The notes under the pieces are model-generated. The model was not told the origin of the DNA, made no database searches, and saw nothing but the letters and a program-made list of their open reading frames with translations. Of a stretch of 64,000 nucleotides of DNA, positions 30,263 to 41,193 are shown in pieces. Position numbers and translations under genes: made by a program. Source of the DNA: Rhizobium rosettiformans (GTDB lineage: Bacteria > Pseudomonadota > Alphaproteobacteria > Rhizobiales > Rhizobiaceae); the NCBI RefSeq assembly GCF_016806065.1, contig NZ_CP032405.1, positions 3,500,001 through 3,564,000 on the forward strand, written 5' to 3'. Positions within the stretch are counted from its first letter, which is position 1. Every line of letters starts with the position of its first letter.

Positions 30263-31284
30263 GCGAAGAAAGAGCAGGGCTTCTCGACGGGGCGATTCCC
30301 CCCGTCAGCAATCCGCATCTCTTCGGTCACGAAGCTGCAGAGGCCTTTCTTGCGCGCAGCTACCGCTCGGGCAAGGGCCACCACGCCATCCTGATCGAGG
30401 GGCCTGAAGGTATCGGCAAGGCGACGCTCGCCTTTCGTTTCGCCAACCACATCCTGCGCCATCCGGATCCCACAGGCGCACCGGAGGTCATCTCGGATCC
30501 GGTTCCGGAGCATCCTGTGACCCGTCAGCTCGCTTCCGGGGCAAGTCACAATCTCCTGCATCTGTCGCGACCAGTCGATGAAAAGTCCGGACGGGTGAAG
30601 ACCGCAATTACCGTCGACGAGGTCCGCAAGGCAGGGCACTTCTTCGCCCAGACCTCGGGCACCGGAAACTGGCGCATCGTGATCATCGACCCGGCCGACG
30701 ATCTCAACCGCAATGCGGCCAACGCGATCCTGAAGATCCTCGAGGAGCCGCCGAAGCGGGCGATGTTCCTGGTGCTCTCCCACGCGCCGGGAAAGCTCTT
30801 GCCGACCATTCGCTCGCGTTGCCTGCCGCTCCGGCTGCACGAATTGCCGCCGCAGGCGATGGATCAGACGCTCGGGCAACTGGGTCTAACGATCCCGGCC
30901 GAAAAGCGCGAAGCCGTACTGACGCTCGCCAAGGGCAGCGTCGCCCGCGCGCTGAAGCTCGTCAATTACGGCGGCGCCGACATTCTCGATGCCTTCGAGC
31001 AGATGCTTGCCGCATCCGGGCCCGCGCAGCGCAAGATGATGTTCAAGATCGCGGATGCGCTCTCGGGCAAGGACAGCGAAGTCGCCTTCGGATTCTTCGT
31101 CGAGCATCTCGGCGATCATCTGGCCGAGACCGCGAGAAGCCTCGCGCTCGCGGGCGATCTCTCCGGCGCCGAGCACTATGCGCGCCTCTCGTCCGTCATT
31201 AACCAGCAGCTCGGCATTGCCTCGGCCTACAATCTCGATCGAAAGCAGACCATGCTCGACGTGCTTGCAGCGATCGTGCGCTGA
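30259..31284 (+). CDS. holB: DNA polymerase III delta' subunit
   Basis: Clamp-loader subunit of 341 residues. An AAA+ domain begins at [22 protein letters not shown], and the sensor/arginine-finger region appears as [13 protein letters not shown] (SRC motif). [24 protein letters not shown] is the conserved delta' helix segment. The zinc-module cysteines of DnaX type are absent, consistent with delta'. It overlaps tmk by 4 bp. Confidence 0.93.
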   Translation: MSEERAGLLDGAIPPVSNPHLFGHEAAEAFLARSYRSGKGHHAILIEGPEGIGKATLAFRFANHILRHPDPTGAPEVISDPVPEHPVTRQLASGASHNLLHLSRPVDEKSGRVKTAITVDEVRKAGHFFAQTSGTGNWRIVIIDPADDLNRNAANAILKILEEPPKRAMFLVLSHAPGKLLPTIRSRCLPLRLHELPPQAMDQTLGQLGLTIPAEKREAVLTLAKGSVARALKLVNYGGADILDAFEQMLAASGPAQRKMMFKIADALSGKDSEVAFGFFVEHLGDHLAETARSLALAGDLSGAEHYARLSSVINQQLGIASAYNLDRKQTMLDVLAAIVR

Positions 31285-31470
31285 CCGGCGCGACCACCGT
31301 CTTCATGGCACTGCAGCAAAACGGATGTTCCTAAAGCCAGAGGAATGTTTTAAGAGCGTTCGACCCCATTTGTTTTCGCCGTTCATGGCAGGCCGCTCCG
31401 CGCCGCCATGGTCAGGCTCCGAGACAACAGCACACGACAATCGCAACCGACGAAAAGACAACAAGAAGCC

Positions 31471-33024
31471 ATGAGCGATCCCTTCTACATCACGACTGCC
31501 ATCTCCTATCCGAACGGCAAGCCGCATATCGGCCACGCCTATGAGCTGATCGCGACCGACGCCATGGCGCGGTTTCAGCGGCTCGACGGTCGGGACGTGT
31601 TCTTTCTGACGGGCACGGACGAACACGGGCAGAAGATGCAGCAGACGGCGCGCGCCGAGGGCATTTCGCCGGAGGAACTTGCCGAGCGGAACTCCAACGA
31701 ATTCCGCGAGATGGGCAAGCTCCTCAATTCCTCGAACGACGACTTCATCCGCACGACCGAAAAGCGCCATCACGAGACGGTGCAGGAAGTCTGGCGCCGG
31801 ATGGAGAAGAACGGCGACGTCTACAAGGGCGGTTATGCTGGCTGGTATTCGGTGCGCGACGAAGCCTATTACCAGGAAGAGGAAACCGAGCTGCGTGCTG
31901 ACGGCGTGCGCTACGGTCCGCAAGGCACGCCGGTCGAATGGGTGGAAGAGGAAAGCTATTTCTTCAAGCTCTCTGCCTATGAAGACAAGCTTCTGAAACT
32001 CTACGAGGACCAGCCGGATTTCATCGGCCCGAACGAGCGCCGTAACGAGGTGATCTCCTTCGTCAAGTCGGGCCTCAAGGATCTGTCGATCTCACGCACG
32101 ACCTTCGACTGGGGCATCAAGGTGCCCGGCGACGACAAGCATGTCATGTATGTCTGGGTCGATGCGCTCACCAATTACATCACCGCGACCGGGTATGTCG
32201 AAGATCAGAACGGCCCGCGTGCCAAATACTGGCCGGCTGACGTGCATATCATCGGCAAGGACATCATCCGCTTCCACGCCGTCTACTGGCCGGCCTTCCT
32301 GATGTCGGCGGGCCTGCCGCTGCCGAAGCGCGTCTATGCCCATGGCTTCCTGCTCAATAAGGGTGAAAAGATGTCGAAGTCGCTCGGCAATGTCGTCGAT
32401 CCTGTCAATCTCGTGAACCATTTCGGTCTCGACCAGGTGCGCTATTTCTTCCTGCGCGAAGTCTCCTTCGGCCAGGACGGAAGCTATTCGGAAGATGGCA
32501 TCGGCACACGTATCAATGCCGACCTCGCAAACGGCATCGGCAATCTCGCCTCGCGCTCCCTGTCGATGATCAACAAGAACTGCGAGGGCAGGGTGCCGAC
32601 ACCCGGTCCGCTCACCGCTGAAGACGAGGCAATCCTGAAGATTGCCGACGAGGCGATCGACATCTGCCGCGAGGAAATGGGTAAGCAGCAGATCCACAAG
32701 GCGGTCGCCGCCATCATCAACATCGTCAACGAGGCCGACCGCTATTTCGCAGCACAGGCACCCTGGGTTCTGAAGAAGACCGACGAGGCGCGCATGGGCA
32801 CGGTGCTCTATGTGACCGCTGATGTCGTGCGCCAGATCGCGATCCTGTTCCAGCCGATCATGCCGGAAACCTCGGCAAAGATCCTCGATCTGGTCGCCGT
32901 GGCCGAGGAAAACCGCGTCTTCGCCAAGCTTGGTGCTGCCGGTCGGCTGCAGCCAGGCACGGAACTGCCGGCACCGTCGCCGGTCTATCCGCGTTATGTC
33001 GCTCCGGACGCGGGCAAGGCGTGA
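31471..33024 (+). CDS. metG: Methionyl-tRNA synthetase
   Basis: Class I synthetase charging tRNA-Met, 517 residues. The HIGH motif is H19-IGH in [10 protein letters not shown]. The KMSKS motif starts near K300 ([10 protein letters not shown]). [18 protein letters not shown] lies in the connective region. The start [10 protein letters not shown] is at ATG 31471; the frame extends upstream without homology. The four-Cys zinc knuckle of E. coli MetG is not apparent, matching the short alphaproteobacterial type. tatD follows after 4 bp. Confidence 0.95.
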   Translation: MSDPFYITTAISYPNGKPHIGHAYELIATDAMARFQRLDGRDVFFLTGTDEHGQKMQQTARAEGISPEELAERNSNEFREMGKLLNSSNDDFIRTTEKRHHETVQEVWRRMEKNGDVYKGGYAGWYSVRDEAYYQEEETELRADGVRYGPQGTPVEWVEEESYFFKLSAYEDKLLKLYEDQPDFIGPNERRNEVISFVKSGLKDLSISRTTFDWGIKVPGDDKHVMYVWVDALTNYITATGYVEDQNGPRAKYWPADVHIIGKDIIRFHAVYWPAFLMSAGLPLPKRVYAHGFLLNKGEKMSKSLGNVVDPVNLVNHFGLDQVRYFFLREVSFGQDGSYSEDGIGTRINADLANGIGNLASRSLSMINKNCEGRVPTPGPLTAEDEAILKIADEAIDICREEMGKQQIHKAVAAIINIVNEADRYFAAQAPWVLKKTDEARMGTVLYVTADVVRQIAILFQPIMPETSAKILDLVAVAEENRVFAKLGAAGRLQPGTELPAPSPVYPRYVAPDAGKA

Positions 33025-33028
33025 GACG

Positions 33029-33814
33029 ATGCTGATCGATACCCATTGCCATCTGGACTTCGCCGACTTCGACAGCGAGCGTGACGAGCTTGTCACGCGG
33101 GCGCATCAGGCGGGCGTGAAACAGATGGTGACGATCTCCACGCGGGTTCGCAAGCTTCCTACGCTGCTGGCTCTGGCCGAGCGCTATCCGAGCGTCTTCT
33201 GCTCAGTCGGTACGCATCCGAACAATGCCGGCGACGAACTGGATGTGACGGCGGACGAGCTGGTCCGGCTGGCGGAAAGCCACGACAAGATCGTGGCGAT
33301 CGGTGAGGCCGGGCTCGACTACTTCTACGACACCCAGAAGCCCGAAGACCAGAAGACGGGCCTGATCCGCCATATCGAGGCGGCACGGCGCACGGGGCTG
33401 CCGCTCGTCATCCATAGCCGCAGTGCCGACGAGGACATGGCTGCCATCCTGACCGAAGAAACAGGGAAGGGCGCCTTCCCCTTTATCCTGCACTGCTTCT
33501 CGTCCGGTCAGGCGCTTGCGGATACCGGCGTAGCGCTTGGTGGCTATGTCTCCTTCTCCGGCATCGTCACCTTCCCCAAGTCGGAGGAGCTGCGCGAGAT
33601 CGCAAAGTCGGTGCCGATGGACCGGTTGCTGGTCGAAACCGACGCGCCTTATCTCGCGCCAAAGCGTTGGCGTGGAAAACGCAACGAACCGTCCTATGTG
33701 GTCAACACGGCGGAGGTTCTGGCCGAGGTCAAGAGCGTGAGCTACGCGGAGATGGCAGACGTGACGACAGAGAACGCCTTCCGCTGCTTTTCCAAGATGC
33801 CCAGGTTGGGCTGA
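33029..33814 (+). CDS. TatD family metal-dependent hydrolase
   Basis: TIM-barrel hydrolase of the TatD/YcfH family, 261 residues. Metal ligands: His pair in DTHCHLDF, Glu in GEAGLDYFY, His in PLVIHSR and HCFSS, and Asp in VETDAPYLAPKRWRG. The family includes Mg-dependent DNases. It lies between metG and an MBL hydrolase, a conserved metG-tatD-phnP-like order. The frame upstream of ATG 33029 overlaps metG and is a shadow. Confidence 0.92.
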   Translation: MLIDTHCHLDFADFDSERDELVTRAHQAGVKQMVTISTRVRKLPTLLALAERYPSVFCSVGTHPNNAGDELDVTADELVRLAESHDKIVAIGEAGLDYFYDTQKPEDQKTGLIRHIEAARRTGLPLVIHSRSADEDMAAILTEETGKGAFPFILHCFSSGQALADTGVALGGYVSFSGIVTFPKSEELREIAKSVPMDRLLVETDAPYLAPKRWRGKRNEPSYVVNTAEVLAEVKSVSYAEMADVTTENAFRCFSKMPRLG

Positions 33815-33824
33815 GGGAACCCTG

Positions 33825-34643
33825 ATGCAGGTCACGCGCCGGTTCACGCTGCTCGGTTGTTCCTCGTCTCCCGGTGTCCCCAGGATCAACGGCGACTGGG
33901 GCAATTGCGACCCTGAAAATCCGCGCAACCGGCGGACACGCGCGTCCTTCTTGATCGAACAGATCGGGCCCGATGGCGGCAAGACGACCGTCGTCGTCGA
34001 CACAGGCCCGGATTTTCGCGAGCAGATGATCCGCGCCAAGGTAGAGCGTCTCGATGCCGTCGTCTACAGCCATGCGCATGCCGACCATCTGCATGGCATC
34101 GACGATGTCAGAGGCTATTTCATCACCCAAAAGAACCGGATCCCGATTTATGCGGAACCCGCGACGATGGCCCGTATCGAGGAAGGTTTCGGCTATTGCC
34201 TGAAGACCCCGGTCGGCAGCAGCTATCCGCCGATCGTTGCGCCGGTCATTGTCGACGATATGGACCAGCCTATCGTCATAGATGGCGCCGGTGGAGCGAT
34301 CGAGCTCATGCCGCTCGTACAGCAGCATGGTGACATCATATCGCTTGGGTTTCGCATCGGTAATGTGGCGTATTGTTGCGATGTCTCTGACTTTCCCGAA
34401 GAGACGGTCGCCAAGCTATCAGGCCTTGAGCTGCTTTACATCGACGCGCTGCAGTACCGGCCGCATCCGAGCCATCTATCGCTCGAACAGGCACTCGGCT
34501 GGATCGAGCGTCTGGCGCCGAAACATGCGGTTCTCACGCATATGCATACGCCGCTCGACTATGAAACCGTGATGGGTGAGACGCCGCCGCATGTCGAGCC
34601 AGGCTATGACCAGTTTGCCGTGGAATTTGAATTGGATATCTGA
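33825..34643 (+). CDS. MBL-fold metallohydrolase, PhnP-like
   Basis: Metallo-beta-lactamase fold protein of 272 residues. The HxHxDH motif is SHAHADHLHGIDD. Further ligands are in YCCDVSDF and THMHTPLDY. The N-terminal LGCSSSPGVPRINGDWGNCDPENPRNRR, spanning about residues 10-37, is typical of the PhnP/YcbX-like phosphodiesterase branch. It starts 10 bp after tatD. The substrate is unknown; cyclic phosphodiester hydrolysis is a guess from PhnP. Confidence 0.88.
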   Translation: MQVTRRFTLLGCSSSPGVPRINGDWGNCDPENPRNRRTRASFLIEQIGPDGGKTTVVVDTGPDFREQMIRAKVERLDAVVYSHAHADHLHGIDDVRGYFITQKNRIPIYAEPATMARIEEGFGYCLKTPVGSSYPPIVAPVIVDDMDQPIVIDGAGGAIELMPLVQQHGDIISLGFRIGNVAYCCDVSDFPEETVAKLSGLELLYIDALQYRPHPSHLSLEQALGWIERLAPKHAVLTHMHTPLDYETVMGETPPHVEPGYDQFAVEFELDI

Positions 34644-34795
34644 GTTTTCTGAGATGCTGAGTTCGCTGCGAGGCAGCGATATTCAATGCATTGTGGCCAG
34701 TCTAAGCCCCGCCACGGCATGTGCTTTAGTTCCATAATCTATCTTATGCGATCTTTGTTTGTAAGGTTGAGGCTCGGTCTGGCTTTCCCCCGCGC

Positions 34796-35557
34796 TCAGA
34801 GATCAGCGACCTGCAGGATGGTCTTTGCCGAGATCTCGGTTTCCTTGGGATAGCCGAAGGCACTGTTGATGTAGGTGACGCCGTCGATCTCCTTGTTGCG
34901 GTTCAGATGGCTGTGGCCATAGAAATGCTTCGAGGATCCAAGCGAACGAATGCGGCGCTCCAGGCGGTCTGTGCCGAGCACGGGAAACAGCGCCTTGTGC
35001 TTCTCGGGATAACGAGCCGGCATCAGATCGATGCGCGGCACGAAATGAGAGACGCTGTAGACGGCATCGAAGCCCGATGTGTCCGGCATCACATTCATTG
35101 CGTCGAAACGGGCCGCGACCTCGGGCGGCTGCAAGCCTTCCCAGTTGCACTTGTAGAAGTCCATCCAGCCGCGGCTGATGGTCGGACCTGGCTCGCCAAA
35201 GGAATAATCATACCAGGCGAGCAGCGGCACGATCAGGGTCTTGCCGATGGCGACCGGTCGGGTCTCGATACCGTAGCCGTGGCAGAGGGCATTCAGCGTT
35301 TCGAATTTCTCGAAGGACGGCCCCTTCCCGCTTCGCGCTGTCCACAGATCGTGATTGCCGGGGAGAAAGAGAATCTTGGCGTAGCGCGGCACGAGTTCGT
35401 CGAAACTGGCTTTGACGAGATCGAGTTCGTCGGAGAGATCGCCGGCGACGATGAGCACGTCATCGGTGAAATCGGCGCGGGACAGCGCTCGCAGCCAGTT
35501 GAGGTTGTGACGGTAATCGACGTGAAAATCGGATCCGAGGAAGAGGCGCATACTCAT
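34796..35557 (-). CDS. Calcineurin-like metallophosphoesterase
   Basis: 253-residue cytoplasmic phosphoesterase. Metal-binding blocks in order: GSDFHVDYRH, VAGDLSDE, LPGNHDLW, and GHSHLN near the C-terminus. The start MSMRLFLGSD is at ATG 35557, with a second ATG at 35551; the longer frame to 35710 has Arg-rich, non-conserved sequence. It follows the GH3 gene on the same strand by 104 bp. The substrate is unknown. Confidence 0.86.
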   Translation of the reverse strand: MSMRLFLGSDFHVDYRHNLNWLRALSRADFTDDVLIVAGDLSDELDLVKASFDELVPRYAKILFLPGNHDLWTARSGKGPSFEKFETLNALCHGYGIETRPVAIGKTLIVPLLAWYDYSFGEPGPTISRGWMDFYKCNWEGLQPPEVAARFDAMNVMPDTSGFDAVYSVSHFVPRIDLMPARYPEKHKALFPVLGTDRLERRIRSLGSSKHFYGHSHLNRNKEIDGVTYINSAFGYPKETEISAKTILQVADL

Positions 35558-35661
35558 GGGATCCGCTGCGATTTCGAAGACATGATGGCCTTCTAATCGA
35601 ATTTCACGGCACGGCAAGAGACGGCGGAGCGCTCGATCTCTGCGCCGCATCGCGTGTCGCT

Positions 35662-38148
35662 TTAGTCGACGACCGCAGGCAGAGGCGGGGCCGACACCCC
35701 TTCCCGCCACTCGCTGGCCAATGTCAGCGGCAGCGTGGCGCGGATATCCTCGGCATTGGCGGCAATGACGATTTCGTATTCGCCGGCTTCGGCAATCCAG
35801 GCGCGGGCTTGCGGATCGAAGTAAGCGAGGTCGCGGACGGCGACCGAAAGCCTTGCCGTCGCAGTCTCGCCGGCCGGGACATGCAACTTGGCGAAGGCCT
35901 TCAGTTCCTTGACCGGACGCAGCAGGCGCGACGCCTTTGGCTTGACGTAAAGCTGGACCAGTTCGGCCCCTGCCCGGTCGCCTGTGTTCGTCACTTCGAT
36001 TTCGATAGCAACGCCGTCGGCCCCCATATCGACGCTCGAGGCACGCGGCACGGACCAGGCGAATGTCGTGTAGGACAGGCCGTAACCGAATGGGAAGAGC
36101 GGCTTTTCGCCATCAGCATCGTGGTGGCGATAGCCGACCGCAAGGCCTTCCGTGTAGGCGACATGGCCGTTTTCACCCGGATACGTTCTGGGATCACCTG
36201 TCATGGCGGAATTGTCGGAAAGACGCTGCGGGAAGGTCTGCGGCAGGCGCCCGCCAGGTTCGGCATCGCCAAAGATCACGTCGGCGATCGCGTTGCCGGC
36301 CTCCTGGCCCGGATACCAGGCCTGGATGACGGCCGACACCTTGTCGAGCCATGGCATTTCGACCGGGCCGCCGGTCTGGAGGACGACAACGGTGCGCGGA
36401 TTGACGGCTGCGACCTTCTCGATCAGTTCCTCCTGCCGTCCGGGCAGGCGCATGTTGGGCAGGTCGAGGCCTTCAGTATCCCACTCCCCTTCCCGCCCGA
36501 CGACGAGGATGGCGACGTCGCAGGCCTTGGCTTGCTCGACGGCTTCTGCGATCGCCGCATCGGACGTCGGGAGTTCAACGCCGAAGCGCAGGGCACGGAT
36601 CTCGATGCCCTCATGACCCTCGGGCATGGCGCGGTAATCGACGCGGATCTCATAGGTGTCCCCGAAGTCGAGGACCTTCTCGACGCGGACTTCCGAATTG
36701 CCGAGACCAAAGAAATTGTCGCCTTTCGCCCAGCCGGTCTCGCCATCCACCACAAGTTCACCGTCGACATAGAGCTTGGCAAAGCCCGCATTGGTCAGGC
36801 CGAAGATATGGTTGCCGGTCTCCTCTGGGCGGAAGCGCGTGGTGATGCGCGCCGAGAAATTCCGAGGGTCGAGGGATGCATCCGGCATGTCGAGCCAGAA
36901 GAACTGGCTTTCCTCGGCCGTGGAGCGCTGCACGACCGGGCCGGACCAGTCACGGCCATGGTAGAAGTCGACGGACACCTCGCCCCTGATCATCTGCGTT
37001 AGGCGATTGTTGCGGCAAGCCTTCAAATGCATGACCCGATTGGTACCCGACAAGGCTGTGCGAATGCCCTCGAGCGGGCTCACCTTGTAATGCGCGTTGA
37101 TCTGGGCGCTGCCGCCGCCCATGACGCGCGGTTCGGCGGCGTTCGGGCCGAGCACCGCGATATGGTCGAGGGCGGATTTGTCGAGCGGCAGGATGCCGTC
37201 ATTCTTCAAGAGAACCATGCCCTCGGCGCCAAGTTTGCGGATGAGCGCGCGGTGTTCGGGGCGATCGATGGCCTTCTCTTCTTCCATCTTCGGGTCTTCG
37301 AATGCTCCGACGCGCTCAAGCAGCAACAGAACGCGGCGCGCGGCGGCCTTGACGGTTTCGGCCGGCACTATGCCCTCGCGGACGGCAGTCACCAGTTTTT
37401 CTCCGCGATCGCGCGTCGGACCGGGCATCTCGAGATCGAGCCCGCCGATAACAGAGGCTTCTGTCGTATGAGAGCCGAACCAGTCGGACATGACGATACC
37501 GTCATAGCCCCATTCCTCGCGCAGCAGTTCGGTCAGCAGCCAGTGATTTTCGCTGGTCCAGACACCGTTCAACCGGTTGTAGGAGGACATGATCGCCCAG
37601 GCGCCGGCCTTTTTCACAGCCGCCTCGAAGGGCGGCAGGTAGATCTCGCGCAGAGTGCGCTCGTCGAGATCCGACGACATGGTCTGCCGCTCGATCTCGC
37701 TTTCATTGGCGACGAAATGCTTGATTGTGGCAGCGATGCCCTGCGACTGCACCCCCTCGATATAGGCGGCCGCCAGCGCCGAGGTCAGCATCGGGTCCTC
37801 CGAATAGCATTCGAAGTTGCGGCCATTGAGGCCAGAGCGGTGGATGTTGACGGTCGGCGCGAGAAGGACCCGCGCGCTCTTTGTCTTCGCTTCTTCAGCC
37901 AGTGCCACGCCCATTTCGCGCACCAGCTCGGGGTTCCAGCTGGCGCCGATGCCGATGGCTGCGGGGAAGCATGCGGATTTGACGCCGCCGACCAGCGATC
38001 CACCACCGCGTGCGCCATTCGGGCCGTCGGTCACCTTGATCTTGGGAATGCTGAGGCGTTCGACAGCAACCGTGGTCCAGAAATCAGCGCCCGCCAGCAG
38101 TGCAACCTGCTCTTCGAGTGTCATCTGGTCGAGCAGGTCGTCAATCAT
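35662..38148 (-). CDS. Glycoside hydrolase family 3 beta-glucosidase with PA14 insert
   Basis: Cytoplasmic beta-glucosidase-like enzyme of 828 residues with no signal peptide. The GH3 N-terminal barrel runs from residue 1 to about 300, with nucleophile D222 in GIVMSDWFGSH and the sugar-binding KHFVANESE. An alpha/beta C-terminal domain follows, interrupted by a PA14 domain (about 390-540). A fibronectin III-like tail (GDRAGAELVQLYV) ends it. AGGAG lies 8 nt before ATG 38148, which is preferred over a start 18 bp upstream. The plan resembles Agrobacterium beta-glucosidases. A short palindrome lies upstream. Confidence 0.9.
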   Translation of the reverse strand: MIDDLLDQMTLEEQVALLAGADFWTTVAVERLSIPKIKVTDGPNGARGGGSLVGGVKSACFPAAIGIGASWNPELVREMGVALAEEAKTKSARVLLAPTVNIHRSGLNGRNFECYSEDPMLTSALAAAYIEGVQSQGIAATIKHFVANESEIERQTMSSDLDERTLREIYLPPFEAAVKKAGAWAIMSSYNRLNGVWTSENHWLLTELLREEWGYDGIVMSDWFGSHTTEASVIGGLDLEMPGPTRDRGEKLVTAVREGIVPAETVKAAARRVLLLLERVGAFEDPKMEEEKAIDRPEHRALIRKLGAEGMVLLKNDGILPLDKSALDHIAVLGPNAAEPRVMGGGSAQINAHYKVSPLEGIRTALSGTNRVMHLKACRNNRLTQMIRGEVSVDFYHGRDWSGPVVQRSTAEESQFFWLDMPDASLDPRNFSARITTRFRPEETGNHIFGLTNAGFAKLYVDGELVVDGETGWAKGDNFFGLGNSEVRVEKVLDFGDTYEIRVDYRAMPEGHEGIEIRALRFGVELPTSDAAIAEAVEQAKACDVAILVVGREGEWDTEGLDLPNMRLPGRQEELIEKVAAVNPRTVVVLQTGGPVEMPWLDKVSAVIQAWYPGQEAGNAIADVIFGDAEPGGRLPQTFPQRLSDNSAMTGDPRTYPGENGHVAYTEGLAVGYRHHDADGEKPLFPFGYGLSYTTFAWSVPRASSVDMGADGVAIEIEVTNTGDRAGAELVQLYVKPKASRLLRPVKELKAFAKLHVPAGETATARLSVAVRDLAYFDPQARAWIAEAGEYEIVIAANAEDIRATLPLTLASEWREGVSAPPLPAVVD

Positions 38149-38379
38149 CGCAAGGCTCCTCGTCACGCTAAGCAGTCAGTATTGCTCGCGGCCACGTTGC
38201 AACCGCGGTTATCTGTTCTGCTTTAAAGCGGTTTTCGGCGTGCCTTGTCCAGCCTTGGGCAGGGTGAACCGTGCGCCTCTACTCACGATATCGCGATAAG
38301 CGACATCAAATTGTCATCAGGCCTTTTCGTCCCGGCGAATCGGCCTATCCTTTTATTTCGGACTTCCTGAAACAAGGGG

Positions 38380-38826
38380 ATGATGATGCGCATGCGGATT
38401 GGAGTTGCCCTATTTCTCACGGCCGGCCTGCTCGCTGCCCCGGCCATTGCCCAGCAGGATGTGAAAACCGAGGTCGCAGGCCTCGCAAAGGATGTGATCG
38501 AGCAGCAGATCGCAGCCTTCCTCAACGATGACGCGACGACCGCCTATTCCTTTGCCTCGCCGGAGATCAAGTCGGTCTTTCCCAATGCCGAACGCTTCTT
38601 CGAAATGGTGAAGAAGAGCTATGGCCCCGTCTACCGTCCCGGCAACTACGCCTTTGGCCGTAACCAGGTCTCACCCGACGGCACGGTCGCCTATCAGGAA
38701 GTGCTGATCTCGGCGCCTGACGGCAAGGACTGGGCCGTCTATTACGAGTTGAAGCGCCAGCGCGATGGGCAGTTCGCCATCAACGGTGTCCGCATCAAAC
38801 GCGAAACCAACAGTCAGGGGATCTGA
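38380..38826 (+). CDS. DUF4864 secreted protein
   Basis: 148-residue protein with a Sec signal peptide (IGVALFLTAGLLAAPAIAQQ, cut near AIA/QQ). The mature part matches DUF4864: QIAAFLNDDATTAYSFASPEI and GPVYRPGNYAFG. Four in-frame ATGs crowd the start (38380, 38383, 38386, 38392). AAGGGG abuts the first, so 38386 or 38392 is the more likely initiator. Function is unknown and location is periplasmic. It converges on tgt. Confidence 0.82.
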   Translation: MMMRMRIGVALFLTAGLLAAPAIAQQDVKTEVAGLAKDVIEQQIAAFLNDDATTAYSFASPEIKSVFPNAERFFEMVKKSYGPVYRPGNYAFGRNQVSPDGTVAYQEVLISAPDGKDWAVYYELKRQRDGQFAINGVRIKRETNSQGI

Positions 38827-38871
38827 TCTGACAGATGGGTGGGCGGCATGACCGCCCTGCCCTGACGTAGA

Positions 38872-40002
38872 TCAGACCGGGTCGATATCGCCGCGTGCCC
38901 ACATCTCGATAGTCTCCGCCTTGAAGTCCTCGAAGCGGTCTTCCGCGATCGCTTGGCGGATGCCTTGCATCAGTTCCTGATAGTAGCTGAGGTTGTTCCA
39001 GGACAAGATCATCCCGCCGAGCGCTTCATTGGAACGCACGAGGTGATGCAGATAGGCGCGCGAGTAGTCGCGGGTCGCCGGGCAGGACGACTGCTCGTCG
39101 AGCGGGCGCATGTCTTCAGCGTGGCGGGCATTGCGGATATTGACCTTGCCGCGTCGGGTGAAGGCGAGACCATGGCGGCCGGAGCGGGTCGGCATGACGC
39201 AGTCGAACATGTCGATGCCTTCGGCGACCGATTTCAGCATATCGTCGGGCGTTCCGACCCCCATGAGGTAACGCGGCTTTTCGGTGGGAAGCACTGGCAG
39301 CGTGATGCGCAGCATGTCGAGCATGACGGCCTGGGGTTCTCCGACGGCAAGACCGCCGATGGAGTAACCCTTCAGATCGAGCTGCTTCAGGCCTTCCGCC
39401 GAGCGGATGCGCAGAGCCGGCTGGTCACCGCCCTGGACGATGCCGAACATGGCCTTGCCGGGCTGGTTGCCGAAGGCCACGCGGCAACGTTCGGCCCAGC
39501 GCAGCGACAGTTCCATGGCGCGTTCGATCTCGCGCGGCTCATTCGGCAGCGCCACGCATTCGTCGAGCTGCATCTGGATGTCGCTGTCGAGCAGGCCCTG
39601 GATCTCGATCGAGCGCTCCGGCGACATGTGGTGTAGCGAACCATCGACATGGCTCTTGAAGGTCACGCCCTGCTCGTCGAGCTTGCGCAGGCCCGACAGC
39701 GACATGACCTGGAAACCACCGCTGTCGGTCAGGATCGGGCCGGGCCAGCGGATCAGTTCATGCAGGCCGCCGAGGCGGGCGACGCGTTCCGGGCCGGGGC
39801 GCAGCATCAGGTGATAGGTATTGCCGAGGATGATGTCGGCACCGCCTTCCTTCACCTGATCAAGATACATCGCCTTGACCGTGCCGACGGTTCCAACAGG
39901 CATGAAGGCCGGCGTGCGGATCGTGCCGCGCGGCATGGTGATCTCGCCGAGGCGCGCCTTGCCACTGGTGGCCTTGAGATTGAAGGTAAAATTCTCGGAC
40001 AT
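38872..40002 (-). CDS. tgt: Queuine tRNA-ribosyltransferase
   Basis: Exchanges guanine 34 for preQ1 in tRNAs with GUN anticodons. The 376-residue TIM-barrel protein has the general-base region [13 protein letters not shown], the GGLAVGEP substrate loop and the nucleophile Asp in [13 protein letters not shown]. At the zinc site the usual CxCxxC is reduced to [17 protein letters not shown], so only one of three Cys ligands is left; the His remains. It lies 3 bp after queA on the same strand. Confidence 0.93.
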   Translation of the reverse strand: MSENFTFNLKATSGKARLGEITMPRGTIRTPAFMPVGTVGTVKAMYLDQVKEGGADIILGNTYHLMLRPGPERVARLGGLHELIRWPGPILTDSGGFQVMSLSGLRKLDEQGVTFKSHVDGSLHHMSPERSIEIQGLLDSDIQMQLDECVALPNEPREIERAMELSLRWAERCRVAFGNQPGKAMFGIVQGGDQPALRIRSAEGLKQLDLKGYSIGGLAVGEPQAVMLDMLRITLPVLPTEKPRYLMGVGTPDDMLKSVAEGIDMFDCVMPTRSGRHGLAFTRRGKVNIRNARHAEDMRPLDEQSSCPATRDYSRAYLHHLVRSNEALGGMILSWNNLSYYQELMQGIRQAIAEDRFEDFKAETIEMWARGDIDPV

Positions 40003-40005
40003 CGG

Positions 40006-41100
40006 TCAGTCGTCTTTCCGGAAGAGAAGGCTGGAATCGCCATAGGAGTAGAAGCGGTAGCCGGTCTCGATGGCGTGGGCATAAGCCTGGCGCATCGTGT
40101 CGAGGCCGGCAAAGGCGGACACCAGCATGAAGAGCGTGGATTTGGGCAGGTGGAAATTGGTCATCAGCAGGTCCACCGCCTTGAAGCGATAGCCGGGCGT
40201 GATGAAGATGCCGGTTGCACCCGACCAGGCGGGAATGTGTCCATTGTCTTCGGCGGCACTCTCCAGCAGGCGTAGTGAGGTCGTGCCGACGGCGATGATA
40301 CGATTACCGCGCGCGCGCACCGCATTCAGGGCCGCGGCCGTCTTCGCGTCGATATGGCCGATTTCCTCGTGCATCTTGTGCTCGGCGGTATCATCAGCCT
40401 TGACCGGCAAGAAGGTGCCGGCGCCGACATGCAGCGTCACGAAATGACGTTCGATACCGGCGGCGTCGAGTTTGGCGAAGAGATCCGGTGTGAAATGCAG
40501 GCCGGCGGTCGGGGCAGCAACCGCGCCCTCTTCGCGGGCATAGATCGTCTGGTAGTCGGCGCGATCCTTTTCGTCCTCCGGCCGCTTGGCGGCGATATAG
40601 GGCGGAAGCGGGATGTGGCCAACCGTCGCGATCGCCTGATCGAGATCCGGGCCCGAGAGATCGAAGGCGAGTTCGATTTCGCCCGCCTCCCCCTTTTCGG
40701 CGACGGTTGCGACGAGCGAACCTGTAAGGCAGGCCGCGCTATCGCCCTGCCCCACACCAAAATGGATGCGGTCACCCTGCTTGATACGCTTGCCGGGCTT
40801 GGCAAAGGCCTTCCATCTGGAGGCTCCGACCCGCATATGCAGCGTGCAGGAGACGGCGATCTCTTCGGCGCCTTCCCGATGTCGGATGCCCTCGAGCTGG
40901 GCCGGAATGACCTTGGTATCGTTAAACACAAGCGCATCACCGGGCCTCAGGAAGGCCGAGAGATCATAGACGTGACGGTCTTCAAGGATCGGGTCGGCAT
41001 CGGGACGCACCACGAGAAAACGCGCATGATCGCGCGGGCTTGCGGGCCTTAGCGCAATATTGTCGTCCGGCAGGTCGAAATCGAAGAGATCTACACGCAT
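40006..41100 (-). CDS. queA: tRNA preQ1(34) S-adenosylmethionine ribosyltransferase-isomerase
   Basis: Transfers the ribosyl part of SAM to preQ1 in tRNA, making epoxyqueuosine. The 364-residue QueA shows [45 protein letters not shown] and [12 protein letters not shown]. It forms an operon with tgt (3-bp gap). A terminator lies between it and the upstream ppiB gene. Confidence 0.95.
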   Translation of the reverse strand: MRVDLFDFDLPDDNIALRPASPRDHARFLVVRPDADPILEDRHVYDLSAFLRPGDALVFNDTKVIPAQLEGIRHREGAEEIAVSCTLHMRVGASRWKAFAKPGKRIKQGDRIHFGVGQGDSAACLTGSLVATVAEKGEAGEIELAFDLSGPDLDQAIATVGHIPLPPYIAAKRPEDEKDRADYQTIYAREEGAVAAPTAGLHFTPDLFAKLDAAGIERHFVTLHVGAGTFLPVKADDTAEHKMHEEIGHIDAKTAAALNAVRARGNRIIAVGTTSLRLLESAAEDNGHIPAWSGATGIFITPGYRFKAVDLLMTNFHLPKSTLFMLVSAFAGLDTMRQAYAHAIETGYRFYSYGDSSLLFRKDD

Positions 41101-41137
41101 CGCTTTCCATCAGGTCTGGCTTGGCGGGTCTAAACGC

Positions 41138-41174
41138 GAAAACCCGCCCGGGTGCCGTTGCACCGAGGCGGGCT
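41138..41174 (-). terminator. Terminator after ppiB
   Basis: On the minus strand AAGCCCGCC and GGCGGGTT enclose an inner GGTGC/GCACC stem, followed by TTTTCGCG. It separates ppiB from queA. Confidence 0.8.
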
Positions 41175-41193
41175 TGGGGTGGCTTTAAGCCGA

